Assembly: GCA_964571295.1 (NCBI GenBank)
Contig: CAZNAO010000008.1
Coordinates: forward strand, 1-26,942
Source of the DNA: UBA922 sp964571295
GTDB lineage: Bacteria; Patescibacteriota; Patescibacteriia; Magasanikbacterales; UBA922
Length of the DNA stretch: 26,942 nucleotides
Direction of reading: 5' to 3'
Below are positions 1-8,158 of the stretch, in pieces; position 1 is the first letter of the stretch; every line of letters begins with the position of its first letter. The position numbers were made by a program, and so were the translations under genes. Under the pieces are notes generated by a model. The model saw only the letters and a list, made by a program, of their open reading frames with translations. It was not told the DNA's origin and did not search any database.

Positions 1-915
1 CCGGGAAATGATATGCGATTGAGCGAAGAAAAAATCGCAGGTTTCAGAAATTTTACGAACAAGCTCTGGAATATTTCACGGTTCATGCTCCTCAATATTG
101 AAAATCCTGTTCGGGATGTGGAAGAGCCAAAGCCAAAGACGGCTGCTGATGAGTGGATTCTTTCAAAATTGAATGCGGTCGTCGAACAGACGAATGCACA
201 CCTCACCTCATATCAATTCTCAATTGCCGGTGAAGCGCTCCGCGATTTTACCTGGGGAAAACTCGCGGACTGGTATCTTGAAATGGCCAAGGTCGAAGGT
301 GGAAAGAGCGAAATTTTAAATTATATACTCAATACCATTCTCAAACTCTGGCATCCATATATGCCATTTGTCACGGAACAGATCTGGCAGGAGGTCTATG
401 GAGGAGAATTGCTCATGGTAGAAAAGTATCCGGTATCAGGAAAACGAAAGAAAGACAGTAAAGAAATTGTATTTATCGACACAGTACTTATACCAACTAT
501 AGTTAAAATTCGCACAATTCGTGCTGAGTATAACATTGATCCAGGGAAAGCAATTAACATTGAAGTACAACCTGATTCAAGTTATAAAAAATTGTTCAAT
601 GAGTATGAACCGATAATTGAGCGATTGGGAAGGAGTAAACGTTATGTTTTGAAAGCAGAAACAGGTTCGTTTGTGATGGGCGGTTCGAAAGTCTCTTTTG
701 ATCTTGGAGGAGCGGTTGATGTGGAAAAAGAACGTGCGCGTATCGAAAAGGAAATCTCGAATGTGGAACCCTATGTCTCGGCTCAGCAAAAGAAATTGGG
801 GAATAAATCATTTGTCGACAATGCGCCGAGTACAGTAGTGGAAGCCGAAAAGAAAAAACTCGAGGAGGCAAAGCAAAAGTTAGAAGCTTTGCGGAAACAA
901 TTACAAAATCTTTAA
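1..915 (+). CDS. valS: Valyl-tRNA synthetase, C-terminal part (5' end outside the window)
   Basis: Charges tRNA-Val with valine in the cytoplasm (class I aminoacyl-tRNA synthetase). The reading frame is open from base 1, so the gene enters from the left. The visible part starts just after the KMSKS region and carries the typical stretch GFRNFTNKLWN found at the beginning of the anticodon-binding domain. The last 65 or so residues are charged and heptad-like (VDVEKERARIEKEI...), matching the C-terminal coiled-coil arm that distinguishes ValRS from IleRS and LeuRS. The catalytic core and editing domain are not in the window. The first in-frame ATG, at base 13, is internal and should not be taken as the start. 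A short 26-nt gap leads to the next gene on the same strand. Confidence 0.95.
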   Translation, partial: PGNDMRLSEEKIAGFRNFTNKLWNISRFMLLNIENPVRDVEEPKPKTAADEWILSKLNAVVEQTNAHLTSYQFSIAGEALRDFTWGKLADWYLEMAKVEGGKSEILNYILNTILKLWHPYMPFVTEQIWQEVYGGELLMVEKYPVSGKRKKDSKEIVFIDTVLIPTIVKIRTIRAEYNIDPGKAINIEVQPDSSYKKLFNEYEPIIERLGRSKRYVLKAETGSFVMGGSKVSFDLGGAVDVEKERARIEKEISNVEPYVSAQQKKLGNKSFVDNAPSTVVEAEKKKLEEAKQKLEALRKQLQNL

Positions 916-941
916 TCATAAATTTTTAATTTTGATACTCT

Positions 942-1319
942 ATGGACAAGAAAAAGACAAATCTCATCTGGTGGGTTGCCGGGCTCCTTATTCTCGGAGG
1001 AATTATCGGGCTCTCGATATATCAGAAGAATCAGCCGGGTGAATTTGACGAATTTGCGACCTGTATCAAAGACAGTGGTACCATTTTCTATGGTGCGTTC
1101 TGGTGCCCGCATTGCCAAACACAAAAGGCGCTTTTTGGAAAATCAGCGGATTTGCTTCCCTACGTCGAATGTTCCACCCCAAGCAAATCGCAGAACAAAA
1201 TATGTAATGATGCGGGGATCGAATCATATCCGACCTGGAAATTCCCGGATGGCACGATTGCTACCGGTGAGAAATCATTTCAAGAGCTCTCTGACAAGAC
1301 CAAATGTGAAATCAAGTAG
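942..1319 (+). CDS. Membrane-anchored thioredoxin-like protein, probable partner of the VKOR homologue
   Basis: 125 residues: a short basic N-terminus, one hydrophobic segment at about residues 8-27 (signal anchor), then a small thioredoxin-like domain facing outward. The redox motif is CPHC at residues 55-58 within GAFWCPHCQ, and a cis-proline lies at YPTW (P97). This domain resembles the thioredoxin-like domain fused to bacterial and plant vitamin K epoxide reductase (VKOR) proteins. A VKOR-like protein is encoded at 4274-4753, so the two probably act together as a DsbA/DsbB-like pair making disulfides outside the membrane. No Shine-Dalgarno precedes the ATG, whose context is CTCTATG. The function is inferred from motif and context; the fold call is fairly secure. 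Confidence 0.8.
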   Translation: MDKKKTNLIWWVAGLLILGGIIGLSIYQKNQPGEFDEFATCIKDSGTIFYGAFWCPHCQTQKALFGKSADLLPYVECSTPSKSQNKICNDAGIESYPTWKFPDGTIATGEKSFQELSDKTKCEIK

Positions 1320-1330
1320 TGTTACACAAG

Positions 1331-1359
1331 TTGATTTTAGCCTCGCCTACTGATATAGT
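1331..1359 (+). promoter_or_regulatory. Promoter for tyrS, likely giving a leaderless mRNA
   Basis: TTGATT at 1331-1336, a 17-nt spacer, and TATAGT at 1354-1359 preceded by TG at the extended -10 position. Transcription would begin at about 1366, two bases before the tyrS ATG at 1368, so the transcript would have essentially no 5' leader. Confidence 0.65.
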
Positions 1360-1367
1360 TCTCCTGT

Positions 1368-2549
1368 ATGAAAATCTCAACCGACAAGAAAAAAATTGAC
1401 GAATTGCTCTCGCGTGGAGTTGAAAGCGTGATTGATAAGAATCATCTGAAAAAGCGTCTGGAATCAGGGGAAAAACTCCGGATCAAATTGGGTATTGATC
1501 CGACCAGTCCGAATTTGCACCTGGGCCGCTCGATTCCGCTTCTCAAAATGCGTGATTTCCAGGAACTCGGTCACCAGCTGGTATTTATTGTTGGTGATTT
1601 TACGGGTGTCATTGGCGATACGTCGGATAAAGACAGCGAGCGTCCCATGCTTGAGAGAGAACAGGTGAAGAAGAATATGAAAAGCTATGTGGAACAGGCG
1701 GGGAAAATCATCGATATCAAGAAAGCGGAAGTGCACTACAACAGTAAATGGTTGTCAAAAATCGACTATAACGAACTCGGTGATCAGGCAGATGCTTTTT
1801 CGGTCGCGGAATTTATCGCACGCGATAATATCCGCCGCCGACTGGAAGCCGGAACCCGCGTGTCCTTGCGCGAAGTACTGTACCCTCTGATGCAGGGATA
1901 TGATTCAGTCGCGGTCAAGGCAGATGTCGAGCTTGGGGGCACGGATCAAAGGTTCAATCTGCTTGCAGGTAGAACTTTGCAGGTGCGGTATGGGCAGGAA
2001 CCGCAGGATATCATTATGAATCCGCTGGTGGAAGGTACCGACGGTCGCAAGATGAGTTCAAGCTGGGGTAATACGGTAAACCTGAGCGATACCCCGAACG
2101 ATATGTTTGGGAAAATCATGAGTATTCCGGATAACCTCATTATTCCATACTTTACCTACATGACACGAGTGTCGATGGATACGATTGAGGATTTTAAGAA
2201 AGACATGAAAAAAGGTGCTAACCCCCGTGATTATAAAGTGAAACTTGCGGGCGAACTGGTCCGTTTTTACCATGGTGAAAAACAGGCGGTGAATGCTGAA
2301 GAATATTTTGTGGCGACATTTGCAAAAAAAGAAATTCCGACCGAGATTGTTGAAATGAAGCCGAGTGCCTACGATATTATTTCTGTCTTAAAAGAAGCGC
2401 AATTCGCGACGAGTATCAGCGATGCCCGCCGTACGATCGAGGGAGGCGGAGTGAAAATCAACGACAAAAAAGTGACTTCATACGAGGAGAGGTGTAATCC
2501 GGGGGACATAATCCAGAAGGGAAAGCGATTTTTTGTAAAAATTGTATGA
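1368..2549 (+). CDS. tyrS: Tyrosyl-tRNA synthetase
   Basis: Activates tyrosine with ATP and transfers it to tRNA-Tyr (class I synthetase). 393 residues, a usual length for the family. The HIGH-type motif is HLGR (residues 51-54), the KMSKS-type motif is KMSSS (228-232), and the tyrosine-pocket stretch ELGGTDQRFN is at 188-197. The C-terminal roughly 60 residues form an S4 RNA-binding domain (ISDARRTIEGGGVKIN). The HLGR/KMSSS combination resembles the TyrZ-type branch rather than the E. coli TyrS branch; this is from memory of the family. The stop codon overlaps the argS start by 4 nt (ATGA), implying translational coupling. A good promoter ends 8 nt before the start codon. Confidence 0.96.
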   Translation: MKISTDKKKIDELLSRGVESVIDKNHLKKRLESGEKLRIKLGIDPTSPNLHLGRSIPLLKMRDFQELGHQLVFIVGDFTGVIGDTSDKDSERPMLEREQVKKNMKSYVEQAGKIIDIKKAEVHYNSKWLSKIDYNELGDQADAFSVAEFIARDNIRRRLEAGTRVSLREVLYPLMQGYDSVAVKADVELGGTDQRFNLLAGRTLQVRYGQEPQDIIMNPLVEGTDGRKMSSSWGNTVNLSDTPNDMFGKIMSIPDNLIIPYFTYMTRVSMDTIEDFKKDMKKGANPRDYKVKLAGELVRFYHGEKQAVNAEEYFVATFAKKEIPTEIVEMKPSAYDIISVLKEAQFATSISDARRTIEGGGVKINDKKVTSYEERCNPGDIIQKGKRFFVKIV

Positions 2550-4267
2550 TTGGATACGTTCGAGACCATATTTCAGGATTGCTTGAAGCGATCGGAATAG
2601 GAGAAAAACACATTACGCTTACTGATCCTCCAAAGAAAGAAATGGGGGACGCAGCATTCCCTGTTTTTCAGTATGCAAAAGAACAGGAGGTAAATCCGGC
2701 TGAAGTAGCAAAACAATTGGCAGAAAAATTTAATCAAGAGACTGAAGATACCCTAGTCGAGCGTGCCGAAGCATTCGGGCCATATGTCAATTTTTTCTTG
2801 AATGACCGCGAACTTGCGCGGGTAGTGTTGAATCTTGCGACTCGAAATGTTGCAGCGGCTGCGGATTCAAAAGGTACGATCATGATTGAATTTATTTGCG
2901 CAAACACCCACAAAGCCTTCCATATTGGACACCTTCGAAACGCGATTCTCGGAGAATCATTGGTACGACTGTATGAGTATGCAGGGTATCGAGTGGTGCG
3001 CACAACGTATGGAGGAGATGTGGGTATGCATATTGCAAAATGCCTCTGGGGAATTGAAAAACTTCATGAAAAATATGAGGAGGTAAAACAGAATGCAGTC
3101 ATCGAAGAACGCATGAAATTTATCGGTGAAGCATATGCATATGGCGCGACACAGTTTGAAAAAGATGAAAAAGCGCAAGAAGAAATCAAGCAGTACAATG
3201 AAATGATTTACCAGAAAGATCCGGCTATCAAAGATGTATACGAAACTACTCGAAGCTGGAGTCTTGAAAATCTTGAGAGAATTTATCAATTGCTCGGCAT
3301 CCAATTCGATCGATACTACTTTGAGTCAGAAGTATTTGAACGTGCAATTGAAATTGTTAATGAAGGTCTTGCAGAAGGAATCTTTGAAAAAAGCGAGGGT
3401 GCGGTGATATTTAAGGGAAGTGAGTACGGTCTCCATGACCGTGTATTCCTCAATAGTAAAGGACTTCCGACATATGAAGCAAAAGATCTGGCTCTCGCGG
3501 AGAAAGAATTCGGAGAATATCATCCGGATGCGATTTATCATGTGATCGGACCGGAACAATCTGATTATTTGAAAGTTCTGTTTAAAGCGCTTGAATATAC
3601 GTTGCCTGAAAGCACAGGAAAAGAGTTCCATATCCCGTATGGTTGGGTTGATCTCAAGGGAATGAAAATGAGTTCTCGGACCGGGGATGTGGTGACGGCT
3701 GAAGATCTGATCAAAGAAGTGAAGATACATATCAGAGAACACATGGAATCAAGCGAAGTCAAAGCAAAACTTTCTCCTGAAGAAAAAGAAGAGGTGATTG
3801 AGAAGGTATCGATGGGAGCGGTCAAATATGCATTTTTGAAAACAGGACGGGTAAACAATATCACCTTCGATATGCAGGAATCGGTCTCAACCTCAGGAGA
3901 CAGTGGACCGTATTTGCTCTACATCGTCGCACGGTTCAAAAGTATTCTTGCAAAAAATACTTCTGGCACGAATGGTAGGAATATAACCATTTCCGAAGTT
4001 CTTGAACCGTCCGAGCGCTCTCTTGTCATGAAGCTCGGAGAGTTTGATCACGCCATTCATGAAGCGATTGAAACCAGAGATCCTTCGAAAATAGCACAAT
4101 ACCAGTTTGAGCTTTCCCAGACGGCGAATCAGTTCTATCATGAATGTCCGGTCTTGGGAGCGGAAGAGGCGGTTCGGGGGTTCAGGCTTGCCTTGATCGA
4201 AAAAACAGTCCATACTATGGAAGTCGGTTTTGATCTCCTGGGGATTACAACCGTTGAACACATGTAA
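2546..4267 (+). CDS. argS: Arginyl-tRNA synthetase
   Basis: Charges tRNA-Arg. 573 residues, full length for the bacterial enzyme. An N-terminal Add-1-like tRNA-recognition domain covers residues 1 to about 105. The catalytic core has HIGH at 126-129 (AFHIGHLRNAILGESL) and a KMSKS-type loop KMSSR at 374-378 (KGMKMSSRTGDVV). The C-terminal helical anticodon-binding (DALR) domain carries SGDSGPYLLYIVARF near its start. The start ATG overlaps the tyrS stop. A tRNA-Arg(TCG) gene lies elsewhere in the window at 24543. Nothing is truncated. Confidence 0.96.
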   Translation: MIGYVRDHISGLLEAIGIGEKHITLTDPPKKEMGDAAFPVFQYAKEQEVNPAEVAKQLAEKFNQETEDTLVERAEAFGPYVNFFLNDRELARVVLNLATRNVAAAADSKGTIMIEFICANTHKAFHIGHLRNAILGESLVRLYEYAGYRVVRTTYGGDVGMHIAKCLWGIEKLHEKYEEVKQNAVIEERMKFIGEAYAYGATQFEKDEKAQEEIKQYNEMIYQKDPAIKDVYETTRSWSLENLERIYQLLGIQFDRYYFESEVFERAIEIVNEGLAEGIFEKSEGAVIFKGSEYGLHDRVFLNSKGLPTYEAKDLALAEKEFGEYHPDAIYHVIGPEQSDYLKVLFKALEYTLPESTGKEFHIPYGWVDLKGMKMSSRTGDVVTAEDLIKEVKIHIREHMESSEVKAKLSPEEKEEVIEKVSMGAVKYAFLKTGRVNNITFDMQESVSTSGDSGPYLLYIVARFKSILAKNTSGTNGRNITISEVLEPSERSLVMKLGEFDHAIHEAIETRDPSKIAQYQFELSQTANQFYHECPVLGAEEAVRGFRLALIEKTVHTMEVGFDLLGITTVEHM

Positions 4268-4273
4268 ACACCT

Positions 4274-4753
4274 ATGTTTTCACTGATAAAAGAAATTGTT
4301 ACGGACATTCGCGAAGCCCATATTCCACGATGGTTGTTGTGGCTTATAGTGATTGCGGCCTCGATCGGTTTTCTTGATGCTACCTATCTTTCGGTTGAGC
4401 ACGTACTTGCTTCATTTGGCGGCGGAGGAGTGGATTGTATCGTAGGGTCCCTGGGTAGTTGTAATATCGTCCTCGAAAGCATCTATGCAAAAGTACAGGG
4501 TATCCCGCTGTCGTATCTTGGCCTCCTCTATTATACGACGATTATCCTCCTCACGACGCGGCTGTATTCTGCCCGAAGGATACACCTGTGGTGGCTGCTC
4601 CGGGGGGTTATCACCTGCGGTTTTCTCGCGAGTCTCTACTTTGTCTATCTGCAGCTTGCAGTATTGCGGACGATTTGTCCCTATTGCATGCTTTCAGCCG
4701 CGGTGTCAACGATCATGTTTGCGGGTGTAGTGTCTCATCATCTGAAAAAATAG
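4274..4753 (+). CDS. VKOR (vitamin K epoxide reductase) family membrane protein
   Basis: 159 residues with four to five hydrophobic segments. The family cysteines are present: C55 and C63 in an outward loop (CIVGSLGSCN, the shuttle pair) and C135-P-Y-C138, the CXXC next to the quinone site. The serine-containing loop GIPLSYLGL after the shuttle cysteines is also typical. VKOR homologues oxidise a thioredoxin-like partner and pass the electrons to a membrane quinone, replacing DsbB. The partner is probably the CPHC protein at 942-1319, unusually separated from it by tyrS and argS. Which quinone this organism would use is unknown. The gene starts 6 nt after argS with no Shine-Dalgarno (context ACCTATG) and ends inside a strong terminator. 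Confidence 0.88.
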   Translation: MFSLIKEIVTDIREAHIPRWLLWLIVIAASIGFLDATYLSVEHVLASFGGGGVDCIVGSLGSCNIVLESIYAKVQGIPLSYLGLLYYTTIILLTTRLYSARRIHLWWLLRGVITCGFLASLYFVYLQLAVLRTICPYCMLSAAVSTIMFAGVVSHHLKK

Positions 4754-4772
4754 CTCACCTGGGCTATTTTTT
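4745..4772 (+). terminator. Intrinsic terminator overlapping the VKOR stop codon
   Basis: A 10-bp stem (AAAAAATAGC paired with GCTATTTTTT) around an 8-nt loop, with the T run forming the 3' arm. The TAG stop codon is inside the 5' arm. It separates the synthetase/VKOR transcript from the downstream five-gene unit. Confidence 0.8.
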
Positions 4773-4800
4773 GAAATTTAAAAATACTAATATCAAAAAC

Positions 4801-6003
4801 ATGGGGAGTTATTTTAAAGAATTTTTTACTGAACAGCCTGAACAGATTATTGAGTGGCACGATACGGAGACCGAAGCTGTTGGCTGGCTCGTGTTCAATT
4901 CATTGCGTGGCGGTGCGGCAGGCGGGGGAACCAGAATGAAATTTGGTTGTACTCTTGAAGAGGTGATCAACCTTGCAAAAGTAATGGAAATAAAGTTTGC
5001 AATTTCAGGTCCTTTGATTGGTGGTGCTAAATCGGGAATCAATTATGTACCGAAAAATCAGAAAGAAAAACACGGCATTCTGAGGCGATGGTTTAATTTT
5101 ATCGAACCGCATTTGAAAAATAGGTATGGGACAGGGGGCGATTACAATATAGATCAGACAAAAGACGTGATGCCCCTTTTGCGGGAACTGGGTATTGAAC
5201 ATCCGCAAGAAGGAATTGTCCGCGGACATCTGGGTAATCTTACCAAAGCGGATCAAGATAAAATCATAAAACAGTTACATCATGGAGTAAAATTGAGTGC
5301 TGCTGAGTTTGTTCCTGATCATGAAGTGACGGTTGCTGATCTGGCTACTGGATTCGGGGTTATTGAAGCACTTCGAGAATATTGTATCTTGAATGGAAAT
5401 ACAATTGAGGGGAAACGAATAATCATCGAAGGATTCGGTAATGTGGGGGGTGCTGCAGCCTACTGTGCGTCAAAGGCCGGTGCAAAAGTGGTGGAGATAA
5501 TCGAAAAGGGTGGAAATATGTATGATAACCAAGGCTTGAATGTTAGTATGTTGTATCGTCAAGCTCGAAAAAAAGGAATAGGAACACTGTCTTTTGTAAA
5601 CATGTCACCAGAGACTATGGAAAGTGTTCGTGCGGATGCATATATTCCAGCAGCAACCTCGGGAACCATTACTAGTGACCGTTTGAAAATCTTACAAGAT
5701 AGAGGAGTAGAAATTATTGTATGTGGGGCAAATAATCCGTTCGATTCCATCGAAACATTGCAAGAAGCCGATAGTATGTTTGCAGTTATTCCAGATTTTG
5801 TAGCAAATGCGGGCATGGCTCGGACATTCGCATATCTGATGCAGCTGGATATAACAGTGGAAAGTAGTGCGATTCTAGAAGATATTTCTTATTGCGTAAG
5901 GAACGCGGTTCGTGAGATATATCAGTTGTCGTTGCAGGGGAGATATTTTTATGCAGCTTCAGAGAAAATGGTTCTTAATAAACTGAAACAAAATAACGTA
6001 TGA
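4801..6003 (+). CDS. Glu/Leu/Phe/Val-type amino-acid dehydrogenase
   Basis: 400 residues. Members of this family catalyse reversible NAD(P)-dependent oxidative deamination of an amino acid to a 2-oxo acid and ammonia. The N-terminal substrate domain has GGGTR (41-45), the catalytic-lysine motif GGAKSG (K77), a second conserved lysine (K65) and an aspartate at GTGGD (D114). The NAD(P)-binding Rossmann domain starts near GFGNVGG (211-217). About 30 residues at 140-172 (RGHLGN...) do not match the usual family pattern and may alter substrate choice. The reading frame is open back to 4588, but that part overlaps the VKOR gene, so I choose the ATG at 4801. It is the first gene of the compact unit ending at 11217 and overlaps the next gene by 4 nt. 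Glutamate, leucine or an unusual amino acid could be the substrate; the sequence alone does not decide. Confidence 0.88.
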   Translation: MGSYFKEFFTEQPEQIIEWHDTETEAVGWLVFNSLRGGAAGGGTRMKFGCTLEEVINLAKVMEIKFAISGPLIGGAKSGINYVPKNQKEKHGILRRWFNFIEPHLKNRYGTGGDYNIDQTKDVMPLLRELGIEHPQEGIVRGHLGNLTKADQDKIIKQLHHGVKLSAAEFVPDHEVTVADLATGFGVIEALREYCILNGNTIEGKRIIIEGFGNVGGAAAYCASKAGAKVVEIIEKGGNMYDNQGLNVSMLYRQARKKGIGTLSFVNMSPETMESVRADAYIPAATSGTITSDRLKILQDRGVEIIVCGANNPFDSIETLQEADSMFAVIPDFVANAGMARTFAYLMQLDITVESSAILEDISYCVRNAVREIYQLSLQGRYFYAASEKMVLNKLKQNNV

Positions 6004-7022
6004 AAAAGGAATACATGGATGTATGGAAGGTGAGTTTAAAAGATTTTCCATTCAATCAAAATATTACCGATCAAATAAAGTTTTTATTGAAATACGCAGT
6101 ATTGGCACCCTCGACGCACAATATTCAACCTTGGCTTTTTAAGATCGAAGAAAATATCTGTCATTTTTTGTTTGACCCTGCCTCGGCGCTGCCATTTGGA
6201 GATCACGAGAAAAGATATGCGACTATCAGCATCGGAATCGCATTGGAAAATTTTATTACAGTTGCAAAAGCCTGTAAAATGAATCCTAAAGTAGTTTATA
6301 CCCCGACTGAAGATGTATATGCGAGCGTATCAGTGGAAACAGGAATGTCAGTCGATGAGAATTTTCTCACACTCGTTGATGCCATAACGACACGAGTGAA
6401 CGTCCGGGGAGTATTTGCACAGACTCAGGTGCTGGACGAAGCGGCTACTGCACTCGAAGCTGTGGCACAGGGAGTGGAATCCACAGGACATCTCGTGTGT
6501 GATAAACAGTCCATAGCACGGATCGCAGGACTCACTGCGACGGGTCTTCGCCGTGCGCATAATGATGATAATTTTCGTAAAGAAATGGCATCACGTATTG
6601 TTTCAAACATTTCGAAACTTCCAGTGGGAATTCCGGGCTATACTATGAATTTACCATTATTTTTTTCATTAATTGTGCCGAAAATTATTTATTGGAAAGA
6701 TATTTCGAAAGTATTGTCAAAATTAAACTACAAGAGTATTGCATCTGCGCCTATTGTTTGTGTAATAACTGCAAAAAATTGGGAGCGTCGAGCGTGGCTC
6801 GATGTCGGACAAGTCGCAGAACGGCTGATGACTGTGGCACGAAGTTATGGAATGTATCACTCGGTGTACGTAGCAGCAACCGAATTCAATGATATTGCAC
6901 AGAATCTGCAAGGAATACTTGAGACTACGGAGCGTCCGGCATTCCTATTTTGTCTAGGGTATATGAACAAAGAGTATATGCATTCACAACGAATGCCGAG
7001 TGAGCAAAAAATATTAGAATAA
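6000..7022 (+). CDS. Nitroreductase-family flavoprotein, Acg-like
   Basis: 340 residues, longer than ordinary nitroreductases (about 200) and in the range of the Acg-like subfamily. The N-terminal FMN motif LAPSTHNIQPW (35-45) matches the APSXHNXQPW signature of the family. The C-terminal third (WLDVGQVAERLMTVARSYGM) is the second conserved block of the fold. Family members bind FMN and can carry out oxidations such as azoline to azole as well as reductions. The start codon overlaps the preceding dehydrogenase stop (ATGA), and 11 nt separate it from the ThiF-like gene. It corresponds to the C-terminal half of the mycobacterial Rv1355c-type fusion, whose N-terminal half is the next gene here. 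The substrate is unknown. Confidence 0.85.
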   Translation: MKKEYMDVWKVSLKDFPFNQNITDQIKFLLKYAVLAPSTHNIQPWLFKIEENICHFLFDPASALPFGDHEKRYATISIGIALENFITVAKACKMNPKVVYTPTEDVYASVSVETGMSVDENFLTLVDAITTRVNVRGVFAQTQVLDEAATALEAVAQGVESTGHLVCDKQSIARIAGLTATGLRRAHNDDNFRKEMASRIVSNISKLPVGIPGYTMNLPLFFSLIVPKIIYWKDISKVLSKLNYKSIASAPIVCVITAKNWERRAWLDVGQVAERLMTVARSYGMYHSVYVAATEFNDIAQNLQGILETTERPAFLFCLGYMNKEYMHSQRMPSEQKILE

Positions 7023-7033
7023 ATCTTCGCCTT

Positions 7034-8152
7034 ATGGAACTATCACTTTCACAAAAATTGAGTACTGCAGCACATACAGAAAATTCGATCTACAAACCGG
7101 AAATTTTTAATGCCACAATACCGAGTGATCAGAAAAAAATAGAAAACTTGTTTGGTGAACAAAAAATTGTATATGTGATCAATGATCTTGAAAGCCAGGA
7201 AAAGGAATTACAGGTTACACGTCATCCAGAGTTGATGAAACAAGCTATGAGTCTGCATGAAACATCGCGAGGTTCAGAACGACAGAAAATCGACGGAGGT
7301 AGGTGGATATATTATCCGTGGAGACGGACGATTGTCCATTGTCTTCCTCCTGAAAATTACGAAACGGTTCGGCTTGCGCGAAATAGGGATCTGATCACTG
7401 TCGAAGAACAAGAAAAAGTACGTGATGCTCGGATATCGGTGCTTGGATTGAACGTGGGATACTCTGGCGCGATTGCACTTGCGCTCGGCGGAGTAGGGTC
7501 GCATTTCGATCTGGTTGATCTTGATACCTTATCACTTACCAACCTTAATCGTTTCACTGCAGGACTCTGTGACATTGGAATAAACAAAGCGGTACTGGCG
7601 GCTCGACATATGTATGAACTCAATCCGTATCTCGATATTGAGGTTCACGAGCAAGGGTTGAGTGCTGATGGTCTCAATAATTTCTTCAATAATGCGAGAC
7701 CTGATGTAATAATTGAAGAAATGGACGCATTAAAACTGAAATTATTGGTACGATATGCTGCAAAAGAACGGAAAATACCCGTGGCCATGGTAACAGGCAA
7801 TGGAAATGAGGTGATTTTGGATATCGAACGGTATGATACCGAACAACCTGAGTTGCTCAATGGGTTGTTGGATGAGGAAGTGCGTTCAAAAATTGAAAAT
7901 ACCCAAGGGAGATTCTCATTTGAAGAACATATTAAGTTAGCGCGAGATTTCATGGGAAAAAAATGGTTAGCCTCTCGTCTGTGGGATTCATTTGAAAAAG
8001 TGGGGGCAGAGTTGGCAGGGATCCCGCAATTGGGAGAAACAACCCTGCTTCGCGGCTCCACCTTAGGGAATGTGGTAAGAAATATTTTGGCAGGAGCACC
8101 AGTACACTCGGGGCGATATGTGGTGAGTCTGGGAAGTTTTACTAAACAATAA
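7034..8152 (+). CDS. ThiF/E1-like adenylyltransferase, Rv1355c-type
   Basis: 372 residues. An N-terminal region of about 130 residues carries YPWRRTIVHCLP (94-105), which I recognise from Rv1355c-type proteins. The Rossmann nucleotide-binding core follows: VLGLNVGYSG (136-145) replaces the usual GXGGXG, DLDTLSLTNLNRF (162-174) is the E1 DXDXXXXSNLNR motif, and EEMDALKLKLLVR (228-240) supplies the conserved D...K/R pair. E1-like enzymes adenylate a carboxyl end of a protein, peptide or small molecule. The zinc-binding CXXC pairs of MoeB/ThiF/ubiquitin E1 and an obvious catalytic cysteine are missing; the only cysteines I see are C103 and C179. No MoaD/ThiS-like partner is nearby, so a role in molybdopterin or thiamine synthesis is unlikely. 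It sits between the nitroreductase and a PaaK-like ligase. Confidence 0.85.
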   Translation: MELSLSQKLSTAAHTENSIYKPEIFNATIPSDQKKIENLFGEQKIVYVINDLESQEKELQVTRHPELMKQAMSLHETSRGSERQKIDGGRWIYYPWRRTIVHCLPPENYETVRLARNRDLITVEEQEKVRDARISVLGLNVGYSGAIALALGGVGSHFDLVDLDTLSLTNLNRFTAGLCDIGINKAVLAARHMYELNPYLDIEVHEQGLSADGLNNFFNNARPDVIIEEMDALKLKLLVRYAAKERKIPVAMVTGNGNEVILDIERYDTEQPELLNGLLDEEVRSKIENTQGRFSFEEHIKLARDFMGKKWLASRLWDSFEKVGAELAGIPQLGETTLLRGSTLGNVVRNILAGAPVHSGRYVVSLGSFTKQ

Positions 8153-8158
8153 AAAGCT

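Noticed and set aside
4588..4800. Upstream extension of the dehydrogenase frame (start at 4588)
   Set aside because: It overlaps the VKOR gene and its terminator in another frame. The ATG at 4801 begins exactly where family similarity starts.
7034..8152. MoeB/ThiF of molybdopterin or thiamine synthesis
   Set aside because: There are no zinc cysteines, the glycine loop is altered, and no MoaD/ThiS or other cofactor genes are nearby.
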